A DNA stretch of 64,000 bases. Origin: JAGLYZ01 sp049642725. GTDB taxonomy: Bacteria > Patescibacteriota > Minisyncoccia > Minisyncoccales > JAGMDC01. The stretch's first letter is position 1. The number at the start of each line of letters is the position of its first letter. Location of the stretch: contig JBARPC010000004.1 in the NCBI GenBank assembly GCA_049642725.1, forward strand, positions 70,804-134,803, in the 5' to 3' direction. Made by a program: the position numbers and the translations under genes. Under the pieces are notes generated by a model that made no database searches, was not told the origin of the DNA, and was given only the letters and a program-made list of their open reading frames with translations. This document shows, piece by piece, positions 40,498 through 49,348 of the stretch.

Positions 40498-40713
40498 TTA
40501 TTTTTCAATATGAATACACTGTACAGGGCAGGATTCAGCTGCTTCTTGGGCACAATCAATTTCGTCTATTTCTAATTTCTCTTTATCTGAATTACTTTCT
40601 CCTTTCTTGAGTTTAGATTTGCCATCTTGACCCAATTCAAAATACTTCGGGCAGACCGCCTGACAAACCCCGCACCCAACACATTTTGATTTGTCTAAAA
40701 TAATCTTTGCCAT
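40498..40713 (-). CDS. Ferredoxin, [4Fe-4S] type
   Basis: 71-residue electron carrier. The cluster motif CVGCGVCQAVCP gives three ligands (C11, C14, C17 spacing C-x2-C-x2-C), and the C-terminal ESCPVQCI gives the fourth. This is the single-cluster pattern, with the middle of the protein replaced by a charged loop (KSKLKKGESNSDKEK). It lies directly before rplY. The redox partner is unknown; no oxidoreductase is nearby. Confidence 0.9.
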   Translation of the reverse strand: MAKIILDKSKCVGCGVCQAVCPKYFELGQDGKSKLKKGESNSDKEKLEIDEIDCAQEAAESCPVQCIHIEK

Positions 40714-40818
40714 AATACTTGTGTATCTTATCAGGATATAAGCAAAAAAGTCAAGAAAATTTAGGTAGTTTGATTATAAGAACCTACCTTCGGTAGAACC
40801 TTGAAATTAAACTTTTTA

Positions 40819-41772
40819 TTATATCTTTTTTAATGTAGTTTGATTATAAATTTTTAAAGCGTCATCAACTGTCTTATCTTCAACAGTGATAGCGTAAATT
40901 GCATTACACATTGCGACTGCTTCTTTAAATCCTTTTTGATGAATATTTCTTCCAGTGGCATTTCCGCATGCCCCAACCTCAATTTGATCATATAACCGTT
41001 GTAAAAATTCCTTAACATCTACCGAAGAACCTCCAGCACACACAACACCTGTTCTACCTGCTGATTGAATCGCCTCCTTTAATAATTCTTTTGATTCTTC
41101 TCCTTCCTTTTTTGGATAATTAATTTTGACAAAATCACTACCCAAACAAGCAGCCACACCTGTTGCGCCTGCAATTAAATGCGGATCTTTTTCATCTTTT
41201 ACTGCCTTCCCTCGCGGGTATATCCAAAGAACCGTTAAAAGACCATTTTTATGCGCTTCATAAACCATTCGCGACGCCTCTTTCAACATTTCTACTTCAT
41301 ATTCACTCCCTAAATAAATTGTATATCCAACAGTAACCATCTTTAAACCAGAATTTTTCTGAAATTCAATAATTTCATTAATATCGGTAATTTTTCCACT
41401 ATAGGGATCCCTCTGTTCTGTTTTAATAAGATTCGTTTTTGAATTAAGTTTTACAAGATACTGAATATTTTTATAATCAGCACCATATTCGGCAATAAGT
41501 CCAAGCTGTGTAGCAAAGACTCCGATTTTTGCCTTGCTTGCAATTCGAAAAAGATGCTCTGGATTAGCATCATCAGGATGTATCCCCTCACCACAAAAAT
41601 CTTTGTTCAAATGTTCTATTTTCTGATCTCCGGCAAAAAGCATGAGCTTGCCGGAATTATGTGTTATATCCAAATAATTTTGAATATATTTTTTTCGCAT
41701 TGCTTTTAGAACATCCAAAGGCACTTTAATGTCTTTTACTTTAAGCTTATTAAGTTGAATTGTTTTTCCCAT
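40819..41772 (-). CDS. fbaB: Fructose-bisphosphate aldolase, class I (DhnA/FbaB type)
   Basis: 317-residue TIM-barrel Schiff-base aldolase. The N-terminal block LMLFAGDQKIEHLNKDF matches the archaeal-type class I family. Later strands carry VLWIYPRGK, DFVKINYP (candidate Schiff-base Lys) and VVCAGGSSVDV for phosphate binding. It joins or cleaves fructose 1,6-bisphosphate, dihydroxyacetone phosphate and glyceraldehyde 3-phosphate. It follows fbp by 7 bp; with ppsA upstream, the set runs toward gluconeogenesis. The precise sugar substrate is inferred from the context. ATG without SD. Confidence 0.85.
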   Translation of the reverse strand: MGKTIQLNKLKVKDIKVPLDVLKAMRKKYIQNYLDITHNSGKLMLFAGDQKIEHLNKDFCGEGIHPDDANPEHLFRIASKAKIGVFATQLGLIAEYGADYKNIQYLVKLNSKTNLIKTEQRDPYSGKITDINEIIEFQKNSGLKMVTVGYTIYLGSEYEVEMLKEASRMVYEAHKNGLLTVLWIYPRGKAVKDEKDPHLIAGATGVAACLGSDFVKINYPKKEGEESKELLKEAIQSAGRTGVVCAGGSSVDVKEFLQRLYDQIEVGACGNATGRNIHQKGFKEAVAMCNAIYAITVEDKTVDDALKIYNQTTLKKI

Positions 41773-41779
41773 AATATTT

Positions 41780-42679
41780 TTAATTATTTTTTGACAATAT
41801 TTTTTCTAAATTTTTAATAAGACCTTTATTGCCAACATAAGTTGGAACTCTTTGATTAATACTTCCTGGTTTAATATCTAATATCGACCCTGCGCCATTA
41901 GTTGAAGCGCCGCCTGCTTGCTTTATAATAAATGACATTGGATTGCTTTCAGCTAATAATCTTAATTTTCCATTTGGTTTAGTATTAAGCGCTGGATAAG
42001 CAAAAATCCCGCCATAATGAAGAATTTGATTAAAATCCCCGACAAACGCGCCGCCATATCTTAATTTATATCCTTGCATTTCTAATTCCTCAATATATTT
42101 TTTAAATGATGGAAGCCAGTCCTTGCGCAATCCACCAATTCCATATAATTTGCCTTGGTCTGGAAGTTTTATATTTTCTTCTTTTAATACGAATCCTTGC
42201 TTAGTATGTAAAAATTCATTGACGCCGTTTTCGGTTGCGTAAATCAAAGTCATTACGGGACCGTATAAAATATACACAGCGCCTATTTGATATTTTCCCT
42301 TGGCCGGCAAATCTTTTTTATATATACCAAAAATTGTCCCAACCAAATTATTGCTTTCAATGTTTGAAGAACCGTCTAATGGATCCAAAGTTATATTAAA
42401 AATTCCTTTGTCATTAAGTTTAACAATATCTTCCTGCTCTTCTGATGTCATTGCCTTAACTAATTCTGACTGTTTTAATTCATCAATAATAAATCTATCT
42501 GCCCATTTGTCTGCAACTAATTGCGTTTCGCCGAATACATTTTTTGTATCCGCCTTGCCTCGTCTGTATGGAAGCTCCCTACTTATTCTTTCTGCGATAT
42601 CAGCCATTTTTGTAATCAAACCAGTTAGTTCTTTATCGTTTTTTTTCACATATTCTTTTAATCTTATTACATTTTCCAT
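41780..42679 (-). CDS. fbp: Fructose-1,6-bisphosphatase, class I
   Basis: Removes the 1-phosphate of fructose 1,6-bisphosphate, the committed gluconeogenic step. The 299-residue protein has MTSEEQED for metal binding, the signature DPLDGSSNIESNN (about 99-111), RYGGAFVGDFNQIL and GKLRLLAESNPMSFI in the C-terminal substrate site. Length is slightly under the 330 of E. coli. It is sandwiched between ppsA (23 bp upstream) and the aldolase (7 bp downstream), one operon. ATG without SD. Confidence 0.92.
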   Translation of the reverse strand: MENVIRLKEYVKKNDKELTGLITKMADIAERISRELPYRRGKADTKNVFGETQLVADKWADRFIIDELKQSELVKAMTSEEQEDIVKLNDKGIFNITLDPLDGSSNIESNNLVGTIFGIYKKDLPAKGKYQIGAVYILYGPVMTLIYATENGVNEFLHTKQGFVLKEENIKLPDQGKLYGIGGLRKDWLPSFKKYIEELEMQGYKLRYGGAFVGDFNQILHYGGIFAYPALNTKPNGKLRLLAESNPMSFIIKQAGGASTNGAGSILDIKPGSINQRVPTYVGNKGLIKNLEKILSKNN

Positions 42680-42702
42680 AAATTGATATTGATATCATTA
42701 TA

Positions 42703-45132
42703 TCACTTGTTCCTCTTTTTTGCCAAATTCAAGATTGTTTTGATGACAGTGTCGGGATTAAGGGAGATACTTTCTATTCCTTCTTTAACTAAAAATTCGG
42801 CAAATTCTTCATAGTCGCTCGGTGCCTGGCCGCAGATTCCGCAGTATTTTTTCTTTTGGCGGCAAAGGGCAATTACTTTTGAGAGCATCTTTTTTATGGT
42901 TTGGTCTCTCTCATCAGCAATATAAGCAATTTTAGCATTATCTCTATCTATTCCCAAAGATAATTGAGTTAGGTCGTTGCTACCAATAGACATTCCGTCA
43001 AAAATCTCTAAAAACTCTTCTGCTAAAATAACATTAGAAGGAATTTCGCACATCACAATAACCTTTAAATTATCTTTTCCTTTTTCTAATCCAAATCGCT
43101 TCATTAATTTAATCACTTCTCTTCCTTCTTTTACTGTCCGGCAAAAAGGAACCATTAAAGTAATATTTTTAAAACCAAAGACATCTCTGGCTTTTTTTAT
43201 TGCTTGGCATTCCATTTGAAAGGCCGGCTGAAATTCTTTATCTAAATAACGGCAAGCGCCTCTAAATCCCAGCATTGGGTTTGCTTCTTCTTGCTCAAAA
43301 AGTTCGCCGCCGATTAAATTTCTATATTCATTGGTCTTAAAATCAGAAAATCTTAAAATTACTTCTTTTGGATAAAATGCTGCCGCGATCGTCGCCACTC
43401 CCTCGGTTAACTTATCAACAAAATATTGCTTCTTATCTTTATAACCAACCGTAATTTTATCTATCTCTTTAATAATTGATTTTATTTTGGATTTTGAAAA
43501 TTGGAAATTGGAAATTGCTTTATAGTGATATAAAGCAAGCGGATGTATTCTAATTTTTTCAGCAATAATAAACTCTTCTCTAGCTAGCCCTACTCCGTCA
43601 TTCGGCAAAAATGAGACCTTAAAAGCAATATCTGGCGCGCCGATATTTATCATTATCTTTGTCTCTAATTCTGGAATTTTTTTTAAGTCATATCTTTTAA
43701 TCTCAAAAGAGATTTTCCCAGAATATATCCGCCCCTGTAATCCCTGAGTGCAGTCAGCAGTAATGACTTCGCTGTTTTTTAAAACTTTAGTGCCTTTCAG
43801 AGTGCCGACAATACAGGGTATGCCTAATTCTCTAGAAACAATAGCTGCATGGCAAACTTTAGAACCTTCATTAGTAATCACTGCCGCAGCATTTCTTATA
43901 ACAGGCACCCAATCAGGGTCAGTCATTTTTGTTACTAAAACCTCACCTTTTTGAAATTGACCCATTTTTGAAACATCAGAAATAATTCTTGTTTTTCCCT
44001 GGCCTATTTTATTTCCAATAGCAATTCCTTCTAAAATCGGCTTTTTTTTGGTTTTAACTTCGTATTCCTCATAAAAGGTTTTTATCTTGGCGGCATGAAC
44101 TGTTTCCGGCCTTGCCTGAACAATAAATAATTCTCCAGTTTTTCCATCTTTTGCCCATTCAATATCTTGAGCCATCTTATAATGTTCTTCAATCAAACAA
44201 GCCCATTTTGCCAAAGTAAGAATTTCTTTATCATTTAAACTAAATTCTATTTGCTGCTTTTCTGCAACACTAATTTCTTTCAACCCTCCTTTTTGATTGT
44301 AAATATATTTTTTATTTTTTCTTCCTAAATTTTTTGAAATAATAGATTTATAACCTTGCTTTAATGTAGGTTTAAAAACAAAAAACTCATCAGGAGTAAT
44401 CTTTCCTTTAACGAGCATCTCGCCTATTCCATAAATAGAATTGATTAAAACTACATTTGGAAAACCAGTTTCAGTATCTAAAGTAAATATTACTCCAGAA
44501 GAAGCCAAATCTGACCTGACCATTTTTTGGACACCAACTGAAAGAGCAATTTTTAAGTGATTAAAACCTTTCTCCTCACGATAAGCAATCGCACGGTCAG
44601 TAAATAAAGAAGCCATGCATTTTTTAATGGCTTTTAATAACTCTTTTTCTTCAGAAATATTCAAATATGTTTCGTGCTGTCCGGCAAAACTCGCGCTTGG
44701 AAGGTCTTCCGCAGTTGCCGAACTTCTAACAGCCACATCAGTATTCTTCTCTCTATACTTTTGAGATAACTTTTTGTAATTTTTTAAAATCTCTTTTTTA
44801 AAGTCGTCTGGAAAATCAGCTTTCAAAATCAATTGCCGAGCCGTCTTCCCGGTTTCTTGAAGCGACTTTATGCTTTTTGCCTTGTCCGCCGAAGCTTTAG
44901 CGAAGGCGGAGAATACCTCTTTTATTTTTTTGTCTATTTTATTTACTTTCAAAAAATACCAATATGCTTTTGAAGTTAATACAAAACCATCAGGAATATT
45001 TATTCCTTTTTTGGTTAATTCCGAAAACATTTCGCCTAAGGAAGCATTTTTCCCGCCAACTAAAGCCACATCATCTTTAGAAATCTCATTATACCAAAGA
45101 ATATATTTTTGTTTTTTACTCTTGACAAACAT
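42703..45132 (-). CDS. ppsA: Phosphoenolpyruvate synthase
   Basis: Makes PEP from pyruvate and ATP. The 809-residue protein has the N-terminal ATP-grasp domain (VGGKNASLGEM; RSSATAEDLPSASFAGQHET), the swivelling phospho-His domain with SKVCHAAIVSRELGIPCIVG holding the catalytic His, and the PEP/pyruvate barrel (GFRGACRYLD, GSNDLTQLSLGIDRD, CGICGQAPSD). First gene of ppsA-fbp-fbaB. Residues about 75-83 (FAKASADK region) are an in-frame palindromic repeat, 44885-44910. ATG without SD. Confidence 0.94.
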   Translation of the reverse strand: MFVKSKKQKYILWYNEISKDDVALVGGKNASLGEMFSELTKKGINIPDGFVLTSKAYWYFLKVNKIDKKIKEVFSAFAKASADKAKSIKSLQETGKTARQLILKADFPDDFKKEILKNYKKLSQKYREKNTDVAVRSSATAEDLPSASFAGQHETYLNISEEKELLKAIKKCMASLFTDRAIAYREEKGFNHLKIALSVGVQKMVRSDLASSGVIFTLDTETGFPNVVLINSIYGIGEMLVKGKITPDEFFVFKPTLKQGYKSIISKNLGRKNKKYIYNQKGGLKEISVAEKQQIEFSLNDKEILTLAKWACLIEEHYKMAQDIEWAKDGKTGELFIVQARPETVHAAKIKTFYEEYEVKTKKKPILEGIAIGNKIGQGKTRIISDVSKMGQFQKGEVLVTKMTDPDWVPVIRNAAAVITNEGSKVCHAAIVSRELGIPCIVGTLKGTKVLKNSEVITADCTQGLQGRIYSGKISFEIKRYDLKKIPELETKIMINIGAPDIAFKVSFLPNDGVGLAREEFIIAEKIRIHPLALYHYKAISNFQFSKSKIKSIIKEIDKITVGYKDKKQYFVDKLTEGVATIAAAFYPKEVILRFSDFKTNEYRNLIGGELFEQEEANPMLGFRGACRYLDKEFQPAFQMECQAIKKARDVFGFKNITLMVPFCRTVKEGREVIKLMKRFGLEKGKDNLKVIVMCEIPSNVILAEEFLEIFDGMSIGSNDLTQLSLGIDRDNAKIAYIADERDQTIKKMLSKVIALCRQKKKYCGICGQAPSDYEEFAEFLVKEGIESISLNPDTVIKTILNLAKKRNK
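44885..44910. repeat. In-frame palindromic repeat in ppsA
   Basis: TCCGCC-GAAGCTTTAGCGAA-GGCGGA, arms perfectly complementary; related copies at 15163, 28661, 36116, 52306 and 60308. Confidence 0.65.
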
Positions 45133-45157
45133 TTTTGATTTTGCTAAACTAATAATA

Positions 45158-45199
45158 GCAACGCTGCCCCAAGATAAAACTTGGGGTTTGCTATTTTTT
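45158..45199. terminator. Terminator-like hairpin
   Basis: Nested stems AGCAA/TTGCT and CCCCAAG/CTTGGGG; on the + strand ATTTTTTAA follows. It lies between the NYN gene stop and ppsA and may separate the two minus-strand units, although its minus-side T-tract is weak. Confidence 0.55.
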
Positions 45200-45730
45200 A
45201 AACTTTATATCATCTCTAATTCTTTCTAAAAAGATATGCCAACAAAGTTTAATTTCCCAAGCCATATTCTTTTTATACGCAATAAAAATTATTTTTTTAC
45301 CCTTATCTTTAACTACATAATTTCTCAACTCATAAAAATCACTATCTCCGCTCAAAATTATTATAACATCTAAATCATCAATTTTCCTTACTACATCTAA
45401 AACGATCTCTACATCCATATTGCCTTTTTTAACCACTTGCCCGCCTACCGGAGTGTATTTTAGTTCTTTTTTCTTGATAGAAATATAAGAATTTATTTTT
45501 TCTAAAAAATTTTGAGTGCCCTTGAAAGCAATGTCGCTTTTATTGGGAATGACAACATAATAATTGATAAATTCTACTTTACAATATTTTTCCAAAAAAT
45601 TACGAAACTTCTTAAAATCAATGCGCCAACCGTATTTCTGGTAAGCATGATAAAGATTAGAATCATCACAAAAGATTCCAACCTTTTTATCTTTCAAAAA
45701 TTCCAGCAATTTTTTGATTTCAGATTCCAT
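45191..45730 (-). CDS. NYN-domain (LabA-like) nuclease
   Basis: 179-residue PIN-like fold protein. The acidic metal-binding residues appear in GIFCDDSNLYHAY (first Asp), KGNMDVEIVLDVV (second) and IIILSGDSDFYEL (last pair), the order and spacing of the NYN/DUF88 family. These proteins are predicted RNases for RNA processing or decay. Complete domain, no signal. It lies 14 bp downstream of the SGNH hydrolase gene and ends in a hairpin. ATG without SD. Confidence 0.85.
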   Translation of the reverse strand: MESEIKKLLEFLKDKKVGIFCDDSNLYHAYQKYGWRIDFKKFRNFLEKYCKVEFINYYVVIPNKSDIAFKGTQNFLEKINSYISIKKKELKYTPVGGQVVKKGNMDVEIVLDVVRKIDDLDVIIILSGDSDFYELRNYVVKDKGKKIIFIAYKKNMAWEIKLCWHIFLERIRDDIKFKK

Positions 45731-45744
45731 AATTTTATTGTTGA

Positions 45745-46386
45745 TTAAATTATTTTATTTTTAATTAAAAAATCTTTTACAATTTCAAAAATTTTCTTAT
45801 GGCCTTGTGTATTTGGATGTGCTCCGTCTTCCAATAAATTTTTATAATCTATTCTTGTTAACTGTTCAAAAATTTCAATAAAATAAACATTATTCTCTTT
45901 GCAAACTGACTTAATAATTTTGTTGTATTCTTTTATGTATTCGTTTTTGTAAGATTTACCTGTTTTACTCCAAGGAAGAGGAGTGACTTTTATTTCTTCA
46001 ACTGGAGTTAATCCGATAAAAACTATGTTTGAAGAAAATTTTTGGGCAAGATTAATTAATTTTTTGATATTTTCTTCAAATTTTTCTTTTGATATCATAA
46101 AGATATTTTTGGTCTGAATAAAACAAGAATCATTTATACCAATTGAAAAAACAATTATTGTTTTTTCACCTTCCCACATCCGTGGAGATGTTTCAGATTC
46201 GAATCGTTTTAACAGTCCATTTGTTGTATCTCCATCTATACTAAGATTGTAAACCAAATAATAAAAATTATCTGAGTTAGATAAATTTTGCTTATCTAAA
46301 AGTTTTCTTAATCTCTGAACCCATCCGCCTTCTTTATCCCAAGCTCCGTAAGTTATGCTATCTCCAAAAACTAAAATTTGTGCCAT
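45745..46386 (-). CDS. SGNH/GDSL-type hydrolase
   Basis: 213-residue esterase/lipase-like protein. Block I has the Ser nucleophile in FGDSITYG (about 6-13), block II the Gly in LSIDGDTTNG, block III IGINDS, and block V the Asp-His pair in LEDGAHPNTQGH (about 188-199). No signal peptide is seen, so it is probably cytoplasmic. Substrate unknown: it could be a lipid, an acetylated sugar or a peptidoglycan ester. It lies upstream of the NYN gene and downstream of the small exporter gene. Confidence 0.87.
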   Translation of the reverse strand: MAQILVFGDSITYGAWDKEGGWVQRLRKLLDKQNLSNSDNFYYLVYNLSIDGDTTNGLLKRFESETSPRMWEGEKTIIVFSIGINDSCFIQTKNIFMISKEKFEENIKKLINLAQKFSSNIVFIGLTPVEEIKVTPLPWSKTGKSYKNEYIKEYNKIIKSVCKENNVYFIEIFEQLTRIDYKNLLEDGAHPNTQGHKKIFEIVKDFLIKNKII

Positions 46387-46404
46387 AAATTTTTTAATTT
46401 CTTT

Positions 46405-46863
46405 TTAGATGAATTGAAACAAACCTAAAGTTATTAAAGTAACTATTATGCCAGCGATTAGGATTCCTAAAAATATCAAGGGTAAGGCAATCTTGAATGG
46501 AATCCTGAAAATAAAAGCGCAGATGGAACCGGTCCAGGCGCCGGTAAAAGGAAGAGGGACAGCTACTAAAACAATTAAAGCCAGTTCTTTCCAATGTTCA
46601 AATTTTTTCTGGTGATTCTTTATATTTCTTTCAAAAAGCCAGGCAAAAAAACGGTTAAAGCTGTAAAAATGATGACTAAGATATTGAGAAACTGGGCCCA
46701 AAAACCAAAGTAAAAAAATAGCTGGAACTAAATTACCAATAACAGAAATAAAATAAGCAGACCAAATTGACAAATTATAATTCTCTAAAGCAAAAGGAAT
46801 AGAAAGACGCAACTCTCCTATTGGCGTCATTGCCATTAAAAATGTTTTTAGTTCCAAAATCAT
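46405..46863 (-). CDS. Small multidrug export family protein (COG2426)
   Basis: 152-residue inner-membrane protein with four to five membrane helices. The N-terminal MTPIGELRLSIPFAL and central VPLPFTGAWTGSICAFIF blocks match the 'small multi-drug export' family, whose real role is poorly known. It overlaps galT by 4 bp (ATG 46863 lies within the end of galT). ATG without SD. Confidence 0.8.
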   Translation of the reverse strand: MILELKTFLMAMTPIGELRLSIPFALENYNLSIWSAYFISVIGNLVPAIFLLWFLGPVSQYLSHHFYSFNRFFAWLFERNIKNHQKKFEHWKELALIVLVAVPLPFTGAWTGSICAFIFRIPFKIALPLIFLGILIAGIIVTLITLGLFQFI

Positions 46864-47900
46864 TGTTTCCTTAAATACTCTGCTGCTTTTTCCGGTTCAA
46901 TGGTAGAAATCTCCATTCTTGTTCCTATTTCAAACCCGGCCCAAGTTGAAGTTTTCGGCAAAATGGTCCAATGCCAGTGATAATGATTATAATTTCTTCC
47001 ATCGCAAGGAGCAGTATGGAGATAAAAATTATAAGCCGGATCATTTAAACCTTTATAAAGCTTGCTTAAGGCATTCTGAAATGCCTCTGCCAACTGTAAT
47101 TTTTCTTTTTCAGTAATTTTTTCAAAATAAGAAAGGTGTTTTTTGGGAGTAATAATAACTTCAAAAGCCATTTTAGAAGCGAAAGGGCAAATAACTAAAA
47201 AGTCCTTGTTTTCAAAAACTACTCTCTTTTTAGTTTTCCTTTCCCATTCACCCATCAAACAATAAACGCATTTTTTATGAACTCTGAAATATCTTTTAGA
47301 ATTACGGATGGCTTTCTTTAAATCAGTATCAATAAGGGGCGTGGTTATAATTTGAGAATGAGGATGAGCAATGGAAGCGCCTGATTCTACTCCGTGGTTA
47401 TGAAAAATGGAGACATAATCGACAAACTTTTCTTTCATTAAACTTAAATATCTTTCCTGATAAACATCTATTACTTCTTTAACTTGGCTTACTGAAAATT
47501 GAGCCATTTGCTTGTTATGGTCTTGAGTAACAACCACTTCGTGAAAACCCACTGCGCTTATTTTTTCATACAATCCTCCTTCAATGTGTTTATCTATTTT
47601 AGCACTAGGAATAAAAGCGGGATATTTATTAGGAACCACCATAGTAGTCCAGTTCTTGGGAACTTTGTCTCCTGGTTTAAAAACAATCTTTTTTCCATTA
47701 GAAAACACTAATGTTGGTTTTTCTTGAGTATGAATTTGGCAAAAAGGACAATCTTTTTTAGAAACTTTTTCTATTTTTCTTCTTTCTTTTTTAAATGTCT
47801 CCGGCCTTTGAGCCCTGCCAGTAGCGATAACAACCCAATCCTTAGAAGCAAGGTCAAAACGAAGCTCTGACGGAAACTTTAATTTTTGATTTTTAATCAT
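46860..47900 (-). CDS. galT: Galactose-1-phosphate uridylyltransferase
   Basis: Nucleotidyl transferase of the HIT superfamily linking UDP-glucose and galactose 1-phosphate. The 346-residue protein has SELRFDLASKDWVVIATGRA at the start, a zinc site with DCPFC (near 51) and the His in the later block, and the catalytic HPHSQ (in SIAHPHSQIITTP, about 178-182). A second HIT-like half has YNHYHWHWTILP. It overlaps the glycosyltransferase gene upstream by 8 bp and the exporter downstream by 4 bp. It probably feeds sugar nucleotide into surface glycan. Confidence 0.9.
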   Translation of the reverse strand: MIKNQKLKFPSELRFDLASKDWVVIATGRAQRPETFKKERRKIEKVSKKDCPFCQIHTQEKPTLVFSNGKKIVFKPGDKVPKNWTTMVVPNKYPAFIPSAKIDKHIEGGLYEKISAVGFHEVVVTQDHNKQMAQFSVSQVKEVIDVYQERYLSLMKEKFVDYVSIFHNHGVESGASIAHPHSQIITTPLIDTDLKKAIRNSKRYFRVHKKCVYCLMGEWERKTKKRVVFENKDFLVICPFASKMAFEVIITPKKHLSYFEKITEKEKLQLAEAFQNALSKLYKGLNDPAYNFYLHTAPCDGRNYNHYHWHWTILPKTSTWAGFEIGTRMEISTIEPEKAAEYLRKQ

Positions 47901-48612
47901 AATGATTCATTATTAAATTCCATCTAATTTGCAAAACCTCAATTAGCATTTTTACCATTGATTTGAATCCCACAGTGCTTTCCGGACTGTTTACCCAAAC
48001 CACTGGAATTTCTTTAATTTTATACCCAAGCCTTTTCGCCAAAACCAAAGCTTCTACATCAAAAGCAAAACGATTGATTTTACATTTTAGAAAAATATCT
48101 TCTACTGCCTTTCTCGTAAACCCTTTAAATCCGCACTGGGTATCCCATATCCCCCAAAGTCCGGAAACTAACTGAACGATTAAATTAAAGATATTGCCTA
48201 ACATTATCCGCCACCAAGATTGGGGAACGGCAATCACCGAACCTTTAATATCCCGCGAACCAATTACCACTTCATAACCATTTTGAAATTCTGGCCACAT
48301 CTTTTCTATCTGGTCAATTGAAGTGGAATTATCAGCATCAGTAAATACTCTATACTGGCCTTTCGCCTCCATTAATCCTTGGCGAACCACATAGCCCTTG
48401 CCATGGTTTTCTTTGTTATCAATCAACCGTAAATTTTTAATGTCCGAGAACAGTTCTCGGACAACTTCTGCTGTTTTGTCTTTTGAGCCATCGTTAACCA
48501 CGATGATCTCGTAATCATAATCTTGCTTTAACAAATACTCATTAATTTCTTTTAAGGTCTTATTAATCCGCTTTTCCTCATTATAAGCGGGAATGATAAT
48601 TGATAAATACAT
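47893..48612 (-). CDS. Polyprenyl-phosphate glycosyltransferase (GT2, Dpm1-like)
   Basis: 239-residue GT-A enzyme from the chosen start MYLSIIIPAYNEEKRINKTL. The DxD-type metal site is FTDADNST (about 94), and CGFKGFTRKAVEDIF and the FDVEALVLAKRLGYKI block follow, all typical of dolichyl/undecaprenyl-phosphate sugar transferases. An upstream ATG (48651) would add 13 poorly fitting residues. No C-terminal membrane helices. A REP palindrome (48441-48463) lies in frame, coding VRELFSD near residues 50-57. It is the first gene of a unit with galT and the small exporter. Confidence 0.87.
   Translation of the reverse strand: MYLSIIIPAYNEEKRINKTLKEINEYLLKQDYDYEIIVVNDGSKDKTAEVVRELFSDIKNLRLIDNKENHGKGYVVRQGLMEAKGQYRVFTDADNSTSIDQIEKMWPEFQNGYEVVIGSRDIKGSVIAVPQSWWRIMLGNIFNLIVQLVSGLWGIWDTQCGFKGFTRKAVEDIFLKCKINRFAFDVEALVLAKRLGYKIKEIPVVWVNSPESTVGFKSMVKMLIEVLQIRWNLIMNHYD
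48441..48463. repeat. REP palindrome inside a glycosyltransferase gene
   Basis: 23-base perfect palindrome TGTCCGAGAAC-A-GTTCTCGGACA, in frame in the coding sequence. It shares the GAGAACAGTTCTC core with the RAYT-linked copies. Confidence 0.8.
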
Positions 48613-48639
48613 TTTATTATTATAGCATAAAAACAAAAA

Positions 48640-48667
48640 AATAGGGAGCAATTTTCAACAACTCCCC
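48640..48667 (-). terminator. Terminator of the 170-aa gene
   Basis: GGGAG...CTCCC stem followed by TATTTTTTTG on the minus strand, just past the stop at 48673. Confidence 0.6.
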
Positions 48668-48672
48668 TTGTT

Positions 48673-49185
48673 TTATTTATCTATCTTTTTTTCTAAAATT
48701 TTCTTCAATTCCTTTACTTGTATATGAAATTCATCTATTTCTTTAGTGAAAATCAAATACTTTATTGCTGTCTGTCTTATTTGGTCTGTTTCTGAAAACA
48801 TAACTATTGCTTCAATGTTTCGTTTAACTACAGATAAAAAATCTGAAAATATCTGCTGTTTTTCTGTAATTTGGTAGATAATTCTGTCTTTTCTGTAAAG
48901 TACCCGTAAACGATCTAAATGATATACTATATTTGCTAGCCATCTGCGATAGCCAATTAAGGTCTCTATGTCTGCGCACAGAATATTATGCGTATCTATG
49001 CCAAAATACTGATGAAATACTTCCAATTGGTCTAACATTGCTATCATAACTCTAAAAGCGTCTCCGTTCCTCTCTAAAATCACTGTTTTGACGAATTCAT
49101 CAAAATCTATTATTATTGGAAAGTTCTCTGAAAGTTCTCCATCATCTATATTGCCCTTGGCAGAAATCTTTATCTTTATTTCCAT
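48673..49185 (-). CDS. Hypothetical protein, 170 aa
   Basis: Unrecognised soluble protein. The first 35 residues are beta-like (EIKIKISAKGNIDDG; FPIIIDFDEF) and the rest is helical (DAFRVMIAMLDQLEVFHQYF; YRRWLANIVYHLDRLRVLYR; C-terminal coiled coil EFHIQVKELKKILEKKIDK). It has a clear SD, AGGAGG, eight bases before the ATG, and an upstream TTTACA-17-TAATCT promoter candidate. With its own terminator it is a single gene. No function proposed. Confidence 0.7.
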   Translation of the reverse strand: MEIKIKISAKGNIDDGELSENFPIIIDFDEFVKTVILERNGDAFRVMIAMLDQLEVFHQYFGIDTHNILCADIETLIGYRRWLANIVYHLDRLRVLYRKDRIIYQITEKQQIFSDFLSVVKRNIEAIVMFSETDQIRQTAIKYLIFTKEIDEFHIQVKELKKILEKKIDK

Positions 49186-49348
49186 TATTCTACCCTCCTA
49201 ATCTTTCTATATTTTATTTTGTGATGTACTACTAATTTTAGATTAACAAATTATCCAGATTTTGTAAAGAAAAGAAAAAATTCAAATAATTACTAACTAC
49301 TGCATCAGGACATATATTATTGACGGCCGTCGACGATATATATCCAGA

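Noticed and set aside
45158..45199. CRISPR or other direct-repeat array
   Set aside because: Only nested inverted stems are present; no regularly spaced direct repeats with unique spacers occur anywhere in the window.
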